This document shows, piece after piece, positions 22,294 through 30,494 of a DNA stretch of 35,926 nucleotides. Every line of letters begins with the position of its first letter. Positions within the stretch are counted from its first letter, which is position 1. The translations under genes and the position numbers were made by a program. Location: the NCBI GenBank assembly GCA_016929795.1, contig JAFGIA010000191.1, positions 1 to 35,926 of the forward strand, written 5' to 3'. This DNA comes from Anaerolineae bacterium. Its GTDB lineage: Bacteria; Chloroflexota; Anaerolineae; JAAYZQ01. The notes under the pieces are model-generated. The model did not search any database, was not told where the DNA came from, and was given only the letters and a program-made list of their open reading frames with translations.

Positions 22294-22310
22294 GGCGCCA
22301 GCCTGGCGCC
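22294..22310. promoter_or_regulatory. 17-bp palindrome in a divergent intergenic region
   Basis: GGCGCCAG (22294-22301) and CTGGCGCC (22303-22310) are a perfect inverted repeat around one base. It lies between the LytTR fusion gene (minus) and the hydrolase gene (plus), 17 bp upstream of the -35 at 22328. This is a typical operator position. A hairpin role is less likely given the one-base centre. Confidence 0.45.
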
Positions 22311-22327
22311 TTTCTAGAGGAGCAGGA

Positions 22328-22356
22328 TTGACCGAATGGCGGGGCAATGGTATACT
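22328..22356 (+). promoter_or_regulatory. Promoter of the hydrolase-thiolase operon
   Basis: TTGACC (22328-22333), 17 bp, TATACT (22351-22356). The start would be near 22363. The leader of about 87 nt contains a GCAGGCG/CGCCTGC hairpin near 22411-22427 ahead of the ribosome binding site. Confidence 0.65.
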
Positions 22357-22449
22357 CATGCCGTGTGAGAGCGACCCGAAAAAAGAGTGCGCTGCGGCAC
22401 GGCTTGGCCAGCAGGCGTCACGCCTGCCGGCTGATGGAAGGAGAGCGAT

Positions 22450-23070
22450 TTGATCATAGAAACCCTGCCTGTCGGCATCATCCAGACGAATGCATACGTG
22501 GTCGGCGACGAGGAGACGAAAGAGGGGGTGGTGATCGACCCCGGCGGAAACCCGGAGCGGATCCTGGCGGCGGTCGAGCAGCACGGGCTGGCGCTCCGCT
22601 ACATCCTGAACACGCACGCTCACTTTGACCACACGGATGCGAACGGCGCGCTGGTGGAGGCGACAGGTGCACCGCTGGCCCTCCATCCACTCGACAGGCC
22701 GCTGCTGGAGGCGGCAGGGGGTGCGGCGTTTTTCGGACTGCGCGCGGTGGCGGGGCCGGCGCCCGCTGTGGCGTTGGCCCACGGCGACGTGCTGGAGGTG
22801 GGCCAACTGTGCTTCCAGGTGCTGCACACGCCAGGCCACACGCCGGGCCACGTCTGTTTCTACGAGGAGGGCGAGGGGGCGGTGTTTGACGGCGATCTGC
22901 TCTTTTATCGGGGAATCGGGCGCTCTGATCTGCAAGGTGGGAACCCGAGGCAGCTTATGAAGAGCATCAGGGATCTGTTGTTTGTGCTGCCCGATGAGAC
23001 GGTGGTCTACCCGGGCCATGGGCCGGCGACGACGATCGGCGAGGAAAAGCGGTTCAATCCGTGGCTGTAG
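22450..23070 (+). CDS. Metallo-beta-lactamase fold hydrolase (glyoxalase II-like)
   Basis: 206 residues. The binuclear zinc motif is THAHFDH (TH-x-H-x-DH), and the remaining ligands are in HTPGHTPGHVCF, FDGDLLFYRGIGRSD and YPGHGPATTIGEEK. This is the small glyoxalase II-like branch, which hydrolyses thioesters such as acylglutathione or analogous thiol adducts; the true thiol is unknown. There is no signal peptide, so it acts in the cytoplasm. The start is TTG at 22450, with GGAAGGAG at proper distance; the ATG at 22434 is out of frame. A thiolase gene begins 29 bp after its stop, so a shared role in acyl-thioester metabolism is plausible but not shown. Confidence 0.9.
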   Translation: MIIETLPVGIIQTNAYVVGDEETKEGVVIDPGGNPERILAAVEQHGLALRYILNTHAHFDHTDANGALVEATGAPLALHPLDRPLLEAAGGAAFFGLRAVAGPAPAVALAHGDVLEVGQLCFQVLHTPGHTPGHVCFYEEGEGAVFDGDLLFYRGIGRSDLQGGNPRQLMKSIRDLLFVLPDETVVYPGHGPATTIGEEKRFNPWL

Positions 23071-23099
23071 CAAGTCAAGATCAGTTAAGGGAGGAATCT

Positions 23100-24299
23100 G
23101 TGAGTGATCGAAGAGAGGCAGTGATCGTAGGGGCGGCGCGCACGCCCATCGGCAAGTTCCTGGGCACCCTGTCCACCATGCCGGTGCCGCAGATCGGCGC
23201 GGTGGCGATCCGGGCGGCGGTGGCGCGGGCGGGCATCGACCCGGCGATCGTGGATGAGACGTTCATGGGATGTGTGGTGCCGAACGGCGCGGGCCAGGCG
23301 CCCGCACGCCAGGCGGCGATCGCCGCCGGAATCCCGCCGGACATTGGGGCGGTGACGCTGAACAAGGTGTGCGGCTCGGGACTCAAGACGGTGATGCTGG
23401 CAGCGGGCCTGATCCGGGTCGGCGATGGCGACGTCTATGTGGCGGGCGGCATGGAAAACATGAGCCTGGCTCCCTACCTGCTGAGGCAGGGGCGCACCGG
23501 CTACCGGCTGGGCAATGGCGAGCTGGTGGATTCGGTGGTGCACGACGGGCTGTGGAGCTCGTTTACCGACAAGCACATGGGGTGCTCGGCCGAGTTTATC
23601 GCCCGGCAGTTCAACCTGACGCGCGAGGAGCTGGACGAGTATGCGTATCACAGCCAGCGCAAGGCGATCGAGGCGATCGACGCGGGACGGTTTGTCGAAG
23701 AGATCGTGCCGGTCGAGATCGCGCAGCGCAAGGGGCCGCCGCTGCTGTTCGATACGGACGAGAATCCACGGCGAGACACGACGCGGGAGGCATTGGCCAA
23801 GCTGCGCCCTGCATTCGAGAAGGACGGGATTGTCACGGCCGGCAACTCGCCGGGCATCACCGACGGCGCGTCGGCGGTGGTGGTGATGAGCCGGGAGCGT
23901 GCGGAAGCGTTGGGAATCTCCCCCCTGGCGCGTGTGATCGGTTACGATCAGGCGGCCGTCGATCCAGAGTGGCTCTTTATCGCGCCGGCGCACGCCACGC
24001 GCCGGCTGCTAAAGCGCACCGGCACCAAGCTGGCAGATTATGACCTGATCGAGCTGAACGAGGCGTTTGCCGCGCAGGTACTGGCCGACGGCCGCGACCT
24101 GGAAGCCGAGGGATGGGATTGGGATAAGGTGAACGTGAATGGCGGGGCGATTGCGCTGGGGCATCCGATCGGCTGCTCGGGGGCGCGCGTGCTCGTGACG
24201 CTGATCTATGCGCTCAAGCAGCGCGGGCTAGAGCGCGGCATGGCCAGCCTCTGCCTCGGGGGGGGCGAGGCGGTGGCGATGGCGATCGAGCTCGAATAG
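23100..24299 (+). CDS. Acetyl-CoA acetyltransferase (thiolase)
   Basis: 399 residues, the usual length for type II thiolases. The acyl-accepting Cys is C91 in [12 protein letters not shown]. The NEAFAAQ loop, the His in [16 protein letters not shown] and the second Cys in [11 protein letters not shown] complete the active site. The enzyme condenses two acetyl-CoA to acetoacetyl-CoA or runs the reverse cleavage, depending on pathway (polyhydroxybutyrate, mevalonate or fatty-acid degradation). No neighbour decides which. The start is the GTG at 23100, five bases after AAGGGAGG; an in-frame codon at 23061 would overlap the previous gene and lacks a binding site. It probably shares the promoter at 22328. 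Confidence 0.95.
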   Translation: MSDRREAVIVGAARTPIGKFLGTLSTMPVPQIGAVAIRAAVARAGIDPAIVDETFMGCVVPNGAGQAPARQAAIAAGIPPDIGAVTLNKVCGSGLKTVMLAAGLIRVGDGDVYVAGGMENMSLAPYLLRQGRTGYRLGNGELVDSVVHDGLWSSFTDKHMGCSAEFIARQFNLTREELDEYAYHSQRKAIEAIDAGRFVEEIVPVEIAQRKGPPLLFDTDENPRRDTTREALAKLRPAFEKDGIVTAGNSPGITDGASAVVVMSRERAEALGISPLARVIGYDQAAVDPEWLFIAPAHATRRLLKRTGTKLADYDLIELNEAFAAQVLADGRDLEAEGWDWDKVNVNGGAIALGHPIGCSGARVLVTLIYALKQRGLERGMASLCLGGGEAVAMAIELE

Positions 24300-24324
24300 T
24301 CGAATTGTGAAGGGTCGATCGAGC

Positions 24325-24360
24325 GTGGTCGCTGCTGGCTGCCTAGGCGGCGGCGACCAC
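24325..24360 (+). terminator. Hairpin at the end of the thiolase transcript
   Basis: GTGGTCGC (24325-24332) pairs with GCGACCAC (24353-24360). The stem continues inward to about 13 bp with two G-U wobbles around a loop centred on 24343. It overlaps the last codons of the convergent ybeY gene. No U-run follows. Confidence 0.4.
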
Positions 24361-24822
24361 GTCGAGGATTTCGTCCTGCCGTGCCCACATCTCGGCACGG
24401 TCCTCTTCTTCTTCGTGGTCGTAACCGAGCAGGTGAAGCACGCCGTGGACGACCAGGAGCTTGAGCTCACGCTCTACGCTGTGCCCCTGCTCGGCAGCCT
24501 GCTCTGAGGCGCGCGGGTAGGAGACGATGACGTCGCCCCAGTAGTCAATGACCTCGGGTGCAGAGACAAATGAGGCGTCGCCTTCGCGCGCGCTAAAAGA
24601 GAGCACGTCGGTGGGCCGGTCACGCCCGAGAAAGTCGCGGTTCAACTCCTGGATGCCCTGATCATCAGTGATCACGATGGTGACCTCGCCGCCCAGCCCC
24701 TCGAGGCGCAGCGCGTTGGTCGCGGCGGCCTGTATTGTGTCGACTACCACCAACCCGGCGAACTCGGGTGCGATCTGCACTTCGACCTCGATCGCCAAAT
24801 CGGGCGCGGTCTCGCCTGTCAT
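24343..24822 (-). CDS. ybeY: Endoribonuclease YbeY (rRNA maturation factor)
   Basis: 159 residues. The zinc site is HGVLHLLGYDH (H-x3-H-x5-H), and the conserved FLGRDRPTDVLSF segment precedes it. YbeY is a single-strand endoribonuclease needed for 16S rRNA 3'-end maturation and ribosome quality control. The length is typical. The start is the ATG at 24822, with GGAGGT six bases upstream; a GTG six bases earlier is too close. The stop of the pgpH gene ends two bases before this ATG, so translation is coupled. Next to pgpH it reproduces the yqeY/pgpH/ybeY type of neighbourhood also known in Firmicutes. It converges on the thiolase. Confidence 0.95.
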   Translation of the reverse strand: MTGETAPDLAIEVEVQIAPEFAGLVVVDTIQAAATNALRLEGLGGEVTIVITDDQGIQELNRDFLGRDRPTDVLSFSAREGDASFVSAPEVIDYWGDVIVSYPRASEQAAEQGHSVERELKLLVVHGVLHLLGYDHEEEEDRAEMWARQDEILDVVAAA

Positions 24823-24824
24823 GG

Positions 24825-26951
24825 TCACACCTCCACCTCCTTGCCGTCTGGTCCCTTGACCTTTACCGGCTCTGGATATTTGACGCGTGGGTGAAACACG
24901 CCCTTGAGCACGTTGAGGAAGGCGGCTCGGATCTCTTTCAGGTCGTGCAGGGTCAGGTCCGCCTCGTCCAACTGTCCCTCGTCGAGCCGAGATTTGATCG
25001 TCTCGCCGATGATGCGGTCCATCTCTTCTATGGACTTGGGTTCGGCGCTGCGCACCCGCGCCTCGGAACTATCAGCGAGCATCACGATCGCGGTCTCGCG
25101 TGACTGTGGCTTGGGGCCCGGGTAGCGAAAATCGTCCTTGGCGACAATGGCGCCATTGTCGCCAGCCTGGGTGACGGCCATGCGGTAGAAGGCGAGGGCG
25201 ATGCCTGTGCCGTGGTGCTCGGGGATGAATGCGCGCACGGCTGCGGGCAGCCGGTACTTGTGTGCAAGGTCCAGCCCATCTTGCACATGTCCCAGGATGA
25301 TTTGCGCGCTCGTCCTCGGGTCGAGTCGCTCGTGCGGGTTGACACCGGCGACGCGGTTCTCGGTGAAAAAGTAGGGCCGCGCCGTCTTGCCAATGTCGTG
25401 ATAGTAGGTGCCGACCCGTGCCAGGAGGCCGTCGGCGCCAATGCGCTCGGCCGCGGCCTCGGCCATGTTGCTGACCAGGATCGTGTGATGGTAGGTGCCG
25501 GGGGCGTTGATGAGCAGTTGGCGAAGGAGGGGATGGGTTGGGCGTGCCAGCTCCATCAACTGGAAGGGGGTCACGATGTCAAGCATGGTGCTCAAGCCCA
25601 GAAACGCGGCCAGGGTGAGGCTCGCGGCCAGGCCGCCCATGACGACGCCCACCAGGGCATGGATCGACGTCCACAGCAGGTCCGTCTCGGCTGCCAGCAG
25701 ATCCGAGATGAAAATGACGGTGGCGTTGGCCAGGGCGACGGCGATCCCAGCCCACAAAAACGCCTTGAGTCGCTCACCTTTACCCAGGGCCAGCGAGCTG
25801 ATGAGTGTGCCGACGACCAGATAGAGGGTCATCTCCAGGGAGCCGCCGGCGATGTAGGCGCCCAGCAGAGCCACTACCACGCCGACAGCCACCCCAAGCG
25901 CAGGTCCAAAGAGAATGGTCAGCAGCATCGACAAGGCAGGGAGCGGGTAGAGATAGGGGATCACCGTGTCGCCGAAAGGCAGCATTAATTTGCCGAGCAG
26001 GACAAAGAGGGCAACGAGCAGATAGGTGATGACCGGCGTGCGCCAGCGCGCCCACATGCCCGGGTAGAGGCGGAAAACAAACATCTCCAGTACGATGCTC
26101 GCCAGGAATGCCAGGAGGAGGACGCTCAGGATGGACTGCCAGCGCACGGCTTGCTGGCGCAGACCATAGGCGTCGAGCGCTTCGATCTCGGCGGCGGTCA
26201 CGCGGCTGCCGGCACGGACGATCGCCTCCCCTTTCTGGACAGTGACCCTGATCGGCTCTGTGGCCGCGCGCGCCTGCTGCCGCGCCTCTTCAGTGCGCGC
26301 GGCGTTGTAGAAGGTGTTTGCCGTCACCAGTCCGCCGGCAATGGCCTCTACCACGCTGGCTTCACGCTCGGTCACCGTGCGGCTGATGTAGGTGGGGAGC
26401 GTGCGGCGCACGCGGGCCTCGTTGCCCTCGCGGATTTCGCCTTGCATCGCCCGCTCCAGAACGCGCAACGTCTCATCCTTGACGGCGAGCCATCCCTCTT
26501 CGTCGAGTGTCAGCGCTGTGGTAATCACCACGGGCGACAGGTCGATGTCTGGGATTGCGCCGATCCACGCCAGCTTCTGTGACTCGCTGGCATAGGGGTC
26601 CCCGCGCACCGTATCGAGATAGTCGAGTATCAGCCTGGCACGGCGCTCTTGCTCACGAACGACAAGCACGTCGGGATCGTCGTAAATCTCTTGCACGGAA
26701 GCGGCCCGTGCATCCTGGGCCTGGTTGGTGCGGATCTCGCTCTCGTAGGTCAGCTCGTACGGAGCGAGGATGGCCGTCGGGCTGATCTCGCCTGCCTCCA
26801 GAAAGATTTGGTTCGAGGGCAAAAAGTCGATCAACAGCACGGCGCCGATGGCCATGGCCAGGAGCAGGCCCAGGACGATGGCGCGCAAGACGCCCCAACG
26901 TCCAACCCCGCCCCTGTCTGTGCGCCGCCGGTGCTGAGTGTCGTTCAACAT
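24825..26951 (-). CDS. pgpH: PgpH-type 7TM HD-domain phosphohydrolase (c-di-AMP phosphodiesterase)
   Basis: 708 residues with the PgpH plan. The cytoplasmic start is followed by TM1 (about 22-42), a large extracytoplasmic 7TMR-HDED-like domain (about 45-270), seven membrane helices (about 275-470) and a C-terminal HD domain (about 480-660). The HD metal site is visible: TYHHTILVSNMAEAAAERIG, then GTYYHDIGK, later ILGHVQDG, IPEHHGTG and MLADSSEA. Such proteins hydrolyse cyclic di-AMP to pApA and so set potassium and cell-wall homeostasis. That function is transferred from the family, not shown here. The start is taken as the ATG at 26951; its ribosome binding site is weak. It lies 55 bp after yqeY and overlaps the ybeY start signals, all behind the promoter at 27545. 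Confidence 0.92.
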   Translation of the reverse strand: MLNDTQHRRRTDRGGVGRWGVLRAIVLGLLLAMAIGAVLLIDFLPSNQIFLEAGEISPTAILAPYELTYESEIRTNQAQDARAASVQEIYDDPDVLVVREQERRARLILDYLDTVRGDPYASESQKLAWIGAIPDIDLSPVVITTALTLDEEGWLAVKDETLRVLERAMQGEIREGNEARVRRTLPTYISRTVTEREASVVEAIAGGLVTANTFYNAARTEEARQQARAATEPIRVTVQKGEAIVRAGSRVTAAEIEALDAYGLRQQAVRWQSILSVLLLAFLASIVLEMFVFRLYPGMWARWRTPVITYLLVALFVLLGKLMLPFGDTVIPYLYPLPALSMLLTILFGPALGVAVGVVVALLGAYIAGGSLEMTLYLVVGTLISSLALGKGERLKAFLWAGIAVALANATVIFISDLLAAETDLLWTSIHALVGVVMGGLAASLTLAAFLGLSTMLDIVTPFQLMELARPTHPLLRQLLINAPGTYHHTILVSNMAEAAAERIGADGLLARVGTYYHDIGKTARPYFFTENRVAGVNPHERLDPRTSAQIILGHVQDGLDLAHKYRLPAAVRAFIPEHHGTGIALAFYRMAVTQAGDNGAIVAKDDFRYPGPKPQSRETAIVMLADSSEARVRSAEPKSIEEMDRIIGETIKSRLDEGQLDEADLTLHDLKEIRAAFLNVLKGVFHPRVKYPEPVKVKGPDGKEVEV

Positions 26952-27006
26952 GATCGGGATGGCTTCTTTCCCTGGCCCTTGCCCGCAACGCCGCTGGGAG
27001 GTGCAA

Positions 27007-27477
27007 TCATTTTGGGATGCCCGCCAGCATCTCGCGCACGACCACATTCACCAACTGGCCGTCGGCACGCCCACGCAGCCGATTCATCAGCGGGCGCATC
27101 ACCTTGCCCATATCGTGTGGCCCTGTGGCGCCTATCTCCTGGATGGTGCGCTGCACCTCCGCCTCGATCTCCTGGCGGGTGAGCTGGGTAGGGAGGTATT
27201 GCTCCAGGATGGCCAGCTCGGCTTCTTCGGCCGCCACCAGGTCCTGCCTTCCCCCCTTCTGGTACTCGAGGATCGATTCCTGGCGCTGCTTGGCCTGCCT
27301 GGCGATGATGGCCAGCACGCCGGACTCGTCCACCTTGACCCGCTCACCCCGGCTGTCGAGCTCTGTTTCGGCCTGCTTGATGGCGGCGATCACCGACCGG
27401 ATCGTGCGCTTGCGCACCTCATCCTGCTGGCGCATCGCCTCCTTTAGGTCCGTAGACAACTTTTCTCGCAAGTCCAT
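27007..27477 (-). CDS. yqeY: GatB/YqeY domain protein
   Basis: 156 residues. The helical start (REKLSTDLKEAMRQQDEVRK) and the C-terminal GatB-like tail (TGPHDMGKVMRPLMNRLRGR, then ADGQLVNVVVREML) are diagnostic of the YqeY family. This resembles the tRNA-binding tail domain of the GatB subunit of the Glu-tRNA(Gln)/Asp-tRNA(Asn) amidotransferase. The stand-alone protein's function is unproven; a role in tRNA handling is usually proposed. The start ATG at 27477 follows GGGAGG by five bases; the frame stays open farther upstream but without a binding site. It is the first gene of the yqeY-pgpH-ybeY operon, behind a consensus promoter. Confidence 0.93.
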   Translation of the reverse strand: MDLREKLSTDLKEAMRQQDEVRKRTIRSVIAAIKQAETELDSRGERVKVDESGVLAIIARQAKQRQESILEYQKGGRQDLVAAEEAELAILEQYLPTQLTRQEIEAEVQRTIQEIGATGPHDMGKVMRPLMNRLRGRADGQLVNVVVREMLAGIPK

Positions 27478-27544
27478 TGACGCCTCCCAAAGCAGTCGAG
27501 CCTGCACCCCTGCGGGGCGCAAGCAGCTATGCCGCCTGCCTTTG

Positions 27545-27573
27545 ATTATAGTCGACAAGCCGGGGGAAGTCAA
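27545..27573 (-). promoter_or_regulatory. Promoter of the yqeY-pgpH-ybeY operon
   Basis: On the minus strand TTGACT (27573-27568), 17 bp, perfect TATAAT (27550-27545). The start would be near 27538, about 60 nt before the yqeY ATG. It is divergent from the EF-G promoter. Confidence 0.75.
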
Positions 27574-27641
27574 ATGACCTGCATTCGCCAATATCCAGAC
27601 ATCCAGCATCAACCGCCCAATCCCCAATCCCTGTACCGCCT

Positions 27642-27670
27642 TTGACATATTCTTCGATCTCGCGTACAAT
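27642..27670 (+). promoter_or_regulatory. Promoter of the EF-G paralogue
   Basis: Perfect TTGACA (27642-27647), 17 bp, TACAAT (27665-27670). The start would be near 27677, about 46 nt before the ATG at 27723. It is one of the strongest promoters in the window. Confidence 0.8.
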
Positions 27671-27722
27671 TCACCTTTGAAACGATACAAGCCAGACCTG
27701 TTACCAATGATGGAGGAAGTGG

Positions 27723-29795
27723 ATGACGATCTACAAGAGTGACCGATTGCGCAACGTGGTTTTGCTTGGCCACGGTGGCGCTGGCAAGACATCTCTGGCC
27801 GACGCGATGTTGTTCGATTGCGGCGTGGTGACGCGGCTCGGTCGAGTCGATGAAGGGACCTCAGTGTCAGACTATGACGAGGAGGAGCGCCGCCGCCGGA
27901 TGTCGATCAATACCTCGTTGATCCCATGCGAGTGGAAGGAACACAAGCTGAACGTGCTCGATACTCCCGGGTATATGGACTTTGTCGGCGAGGTGGTGAG
28001 TGCGATCCGGGTGGCAGATAGCGCGATCGTGGTGGTGGATGCCGCGGGAGGGGTGCAGGTGGGGACCGAGCAGGTATGGTATTATGCCGACAAGCACGAT
28101 CTGCCCCGCCTGGTGTTTGTCAACAAGATGGAGCGCGAGAACATCAACCTGGGTGCCGTTCTCGACCAGGTGCAGGCCAGGTTCGACGTCGTCGCAGTGC
28201 CCCTTACGCTGCCCATCGGCACCCAGGCAGATTTTTCGGGGGTGGTCGATCTGCTGGCAGAAAAGGCATACATGGGCGACAAGGGGACAGAGGCCCCGAT
28301 TCCCGCTCACATGGCGGACGCGGCTGAGGAAGCGCGCATGACCCTGGTGGAAGCTGCCGCCGAGGGCGAGGATGCGCTGATGGAAAAGTATTTCGAAGAG
28401 CTGTCGCTGACCAATGAAGAAATTCTGCGCGGCTTGAAGGCGCGTATTCGAGCGAGGACGTTGGTGCCTGTGCTGGTCGGATCGGCAGGGATGAATGTCG
28501 GTATCCAGGCATTGATGCGCCACATCGTCCAGCTTTTGCCCTCGCCGGTGGAAGCGGCACCATACGAGGCGATCAACCCGGCGACGAATACGGCCATGTC
28601 GCTGCAGGCCGATTCCGGCGGTACGCTCGCGGCCCTGGTGTTCAAGACGGTCGCCGATCCCTACGTGGGCAAACTCTCCTATTTTCGCGTCTTTTCCGGT
28701 ACAATCGAGTCGGACTCGCGTGCCTACAATCCGCGATTGCGCGAAGAGGAGCGGCTGGGGCAGATCTATACGATGCGCGGCAAGGAGCAGATGCCTGTGG
28801 CGCGCGTGCCTGCCGGCGACATAGGGGCTGTAGCGCGCCTGGGCGAGACACTGACAGGCGACACCCTGTGTGACCGGGGTGCGCCGGTGATCCTGCCGCC
28901 GTCCGAGTATCCCAACCCACTCTACTCTGTGGCGGTCACGCCCAAGACGAAGGCCGATGCGGCCAAGATCAGCCCGACGCTCACCCGCCTGAGTGAGCAG
29001 GATCCGACGCTTTCGTGGCGACAGGATACGAGCACGCGCGAGACGATCTTGTCGGGCATGGGCGACACGCACATAAACATTGCCATTCGGCGCATGGAGG
29101 ACACGTTCGGGCTAGGCCTTGAGACGGCCGTGCCGCGCGTGCCCTACATGGAAACGGTGACGCGGCCAGCGAGTGCTCAGTACCGGCACAAGAAGCAGAC
29201 AGGGGGTGCCGGCCAGTTCGCCGAGGTGCACATGCGCATCGAGCCGCTGGAGCGCGATGCGGGGTTCGAGTTTGCCTGGGAAGTGGTCGGGATGAACGTG
29301 TCCAAGACATTTGGCCCGTCGATCGAAAAGGGGGTCAAGGCCGTGATGGAGCAGGGTGTTATCGCTGGCTACCCGGTGGTTGACGTGAAGGCCGCCGTGT
29401 ACGATGGCAAAGAGCACCCTGTCGACTCGAAGGATATTGCCTTCCAGATCGCCGGCCGAGAGGTATTCAAGTTGGCCGTGCGCGACGCGGGGCCGGTGCT
29501 GCTCGAGCCGATCTACAGGTACACGATCACCGTGCCTGAGGAGTATATGGGCGATGTGCTCAGCGACCTGAACACGCGCCGTGCGCAGGTGCTGGGGATG
29601 GACCAGGTGAGTGACAACAGCGTCGTCACCGCTATGGTGCCGCTGGCCGAGATGCAGCGCTACGTGAGCGATCTGCGGTCAATCACGCAGGGGCGCGGTG
29701 TTTTTTCGACCGAGTTTATCCGTTACGAGCAAGTGCCCAGCCATCTGACAGAGCAGATCGTCGCCAAGGCCCAGCGCGAGGCAGAAGAAAAGTAG
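27723..29795 (+). CDS. fusA: Elongation factor G paralogue (EF-G2-like GTPase)
   Basis: 690 residues, full EF-G length with all five domains. GTPase motifs: G1 GHGGAGKTS (16-24), switch I RRRRMSINTSL, G3 DTPGYMD (80-86), G4 NKME (134-137), G5 GSA. Domains III to V follow, including domain IV (about 480-600, TFGPSIEKGVKAVMEQGV) and the C-terminal DLRSITQGRGVFSTEF. In canonical EF-G the G3 motif is DTPGH, whose His activates water for GTP hydrolysis. Here it is Tyr84, as in the EF-G2-type paralogues I know of. It therefore probably is not the main translocase but an auxiliary factor (recycling, stress or stalled ribosomes). No rpsL/rpsG/tuf genes flank it, which fits. The ATG at 27723 follows GGAGGAAGTGG. 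Confidence 0.92.
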   Translation: MTIYKSDRLRNVVLLGHGGAGKTSLADAMLFDCGVVTRLGRVDEGTSVSDYDEEERRRRMSINTSLIPCEWKEHKLNVLDTPGYMDFVGEVVSAIRVADSAIVVVDAAGGVQVGTEQVWYYADKHDLPRLVFVNKMERENINLGAVLDQVQARFDVVAVPLTLPIGTQADFSGVVDLLAEKAYMGDKGTEAPIPAHMADAAEEARMTLVEAAAEGEDALMEKYFEELSLTNEEILRGLKARIRARTLVPVLVGSAGMNVGIQALMRHIVQLLPSPVEAAPYEAINPATNTAMSLQADSGGTLAALVFKTVADPYVGKLSYFRVFSGTIESDSRAYNPRLREEERLGQIYTMRGKEQMPVARVPAGDIGAVARLGETLTGDTLCDRGAPVILPPSEYPNPLYSVAVTPKTKADAAKISPTLTRLSEQDPTLSWRQDTSTRETILSGMGDTHINIAIRRMEDTFGLGLETAVPRVPYMETVTRPASAQYRHKKQTGGAGQFAEVHMRIEPLERDAGFEFAWEVVGMNVSKTFGPSIEKGVKAVMEQGVIAGYPVVDVKAAVYDGKEHPVDSKDIAFQIAGREVFKLAVRDAGPVLLEPIYRYTITVPEEYMGDVLSDLNTRRAQVLGMDQVSDNSVVTAMVPLAEMQRYVSDLRSITQGRGVFSTEFIRYEQVPSHLTEQIVAKAQREAEEK

Positions 29796-29802
29796 GCGAG
29801 AG

Positions 29803-29858
29803 GCGACGACAAAACAAACCACCTGGCACACGTGCCAGGTGGTTTGTTTTGTCGTCGC
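29803..29858. terminator. Bidirectional terminator with a 27-bp perfect stem
   Basis: Bases 29803-29829 are the exact reverse complement of 29832-29858; the practical loop is about CACACG. A run of T-rich sequence (TTTGTTTTG) occurs within each 3' arm in either direction. It lies between the convergent EF-G and TPR genes and should end both transcripts. Confidence 0.85.
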
Positions 29859-29867
29859 ATAGATGCG

Positions 29868-30494
29868 TTAGTCGTCGTCCTCGTCGTCGTCCTCGTCGTC
29901 GTCCCAATCGTCATCCTCATCCCAATCGTCGTCGTCATCCTCGTCGGGCGCGTCACCAGAGCCTGTCAAGCGACCCAACAGGCGGAATAGCTGGCGTGCC
30001 ATCTTTTGTGGGGCGCCGAGTTCTTCTTCGCCGGCCAACTCGGTGCCATAGTCACCGAGTGCTTCTTCAACACGGCCGTGCTTCAGCTTGAGCTTGCTCA
30101 AGCGGCGTGCCACCGCTTTTTCGTTGCCCTTTTCGCCCATCTCGCGAAATAGAGCGACCGACTGCTCGTACGCGTCGATCGCTGCGGCATAGTCGCCCAC
30201 GCGCTCGTACATCGTCCCCAGGTTACCTTGGGTGATGGCCTCGCCTGCGTGGTTGCCCTGGGCCTGTCGGATGGCGAGCGCTGCAAGCAGGCACTCCCGT
30301 GCGCGATCCCACTCCTCTATCTGGATACATACCACGCCCGCGTCGTTGAGCGCCTCTGCCTCGCCTGCCTGGGCACCCGCGCGGTTGTAGAGATCCCGCG
30401 CCCGGGTCAAGACATCCAGTGCCTCTTCATACTCGCCGGCACGGTAGGCGTCGATGCCACTGTCATACAATCTCTTGGCTTCGTCACTTGTCAT
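29868..30494 (-). CDS. TPR protein with highly acidic C-terminal tail
   Basis: 208 residues, soluble. Residues 1-130 contain about three TPR units (GIDAYRAGEYEEALDVLTRA; EALNDAGVVCIQIEEWDRA; TQGNLGTMYERVGDYAAA). A basic helix (RRLSKLKLKHGR) follows, then a linker. The last about 28 residues are almost only Asp, Glu and Trp (for example DEDDDDDWDEDDDW). The tail is encoded by an irregular run of GTC/GTCC-rich triplets (plus strand) and may have grown by slippage. TPRs bind partner proteins and acidic tails often bind basic proteins or Ca2+. The ATG at 30494 directly abuts the TAG of the histidine kinase gene, with GGAGGA inside that gene, so it is translationally coupled to the kinase. Confidence 0.88.
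   Translation of the reverse strand: MTSDEAKRLYDSGIDAYRAGEYEEALDVLTRARDLYNRAGAQAGEAEALNDAGVVCIQIEEWDRARECLLAALAIRQAQGNHAGEAITQGNLGTMYERVGDYAAAIDAYEQSVALFREMGEKGNEKAVARRLSKLKLKHGRVEEALGDYGTELAGEEELGAPQKMARQLFRLLGRLTGSGDAPDEDDDDDWDEDDDWDDDEDDDEDDD

Noticed and set aside
27867..29072. Minus-strand open frame of about 400 codons within EF-G
   Set aside because: It is antisense to a full-length EF-G with all GTPase motifs and has no ribosome binding site.
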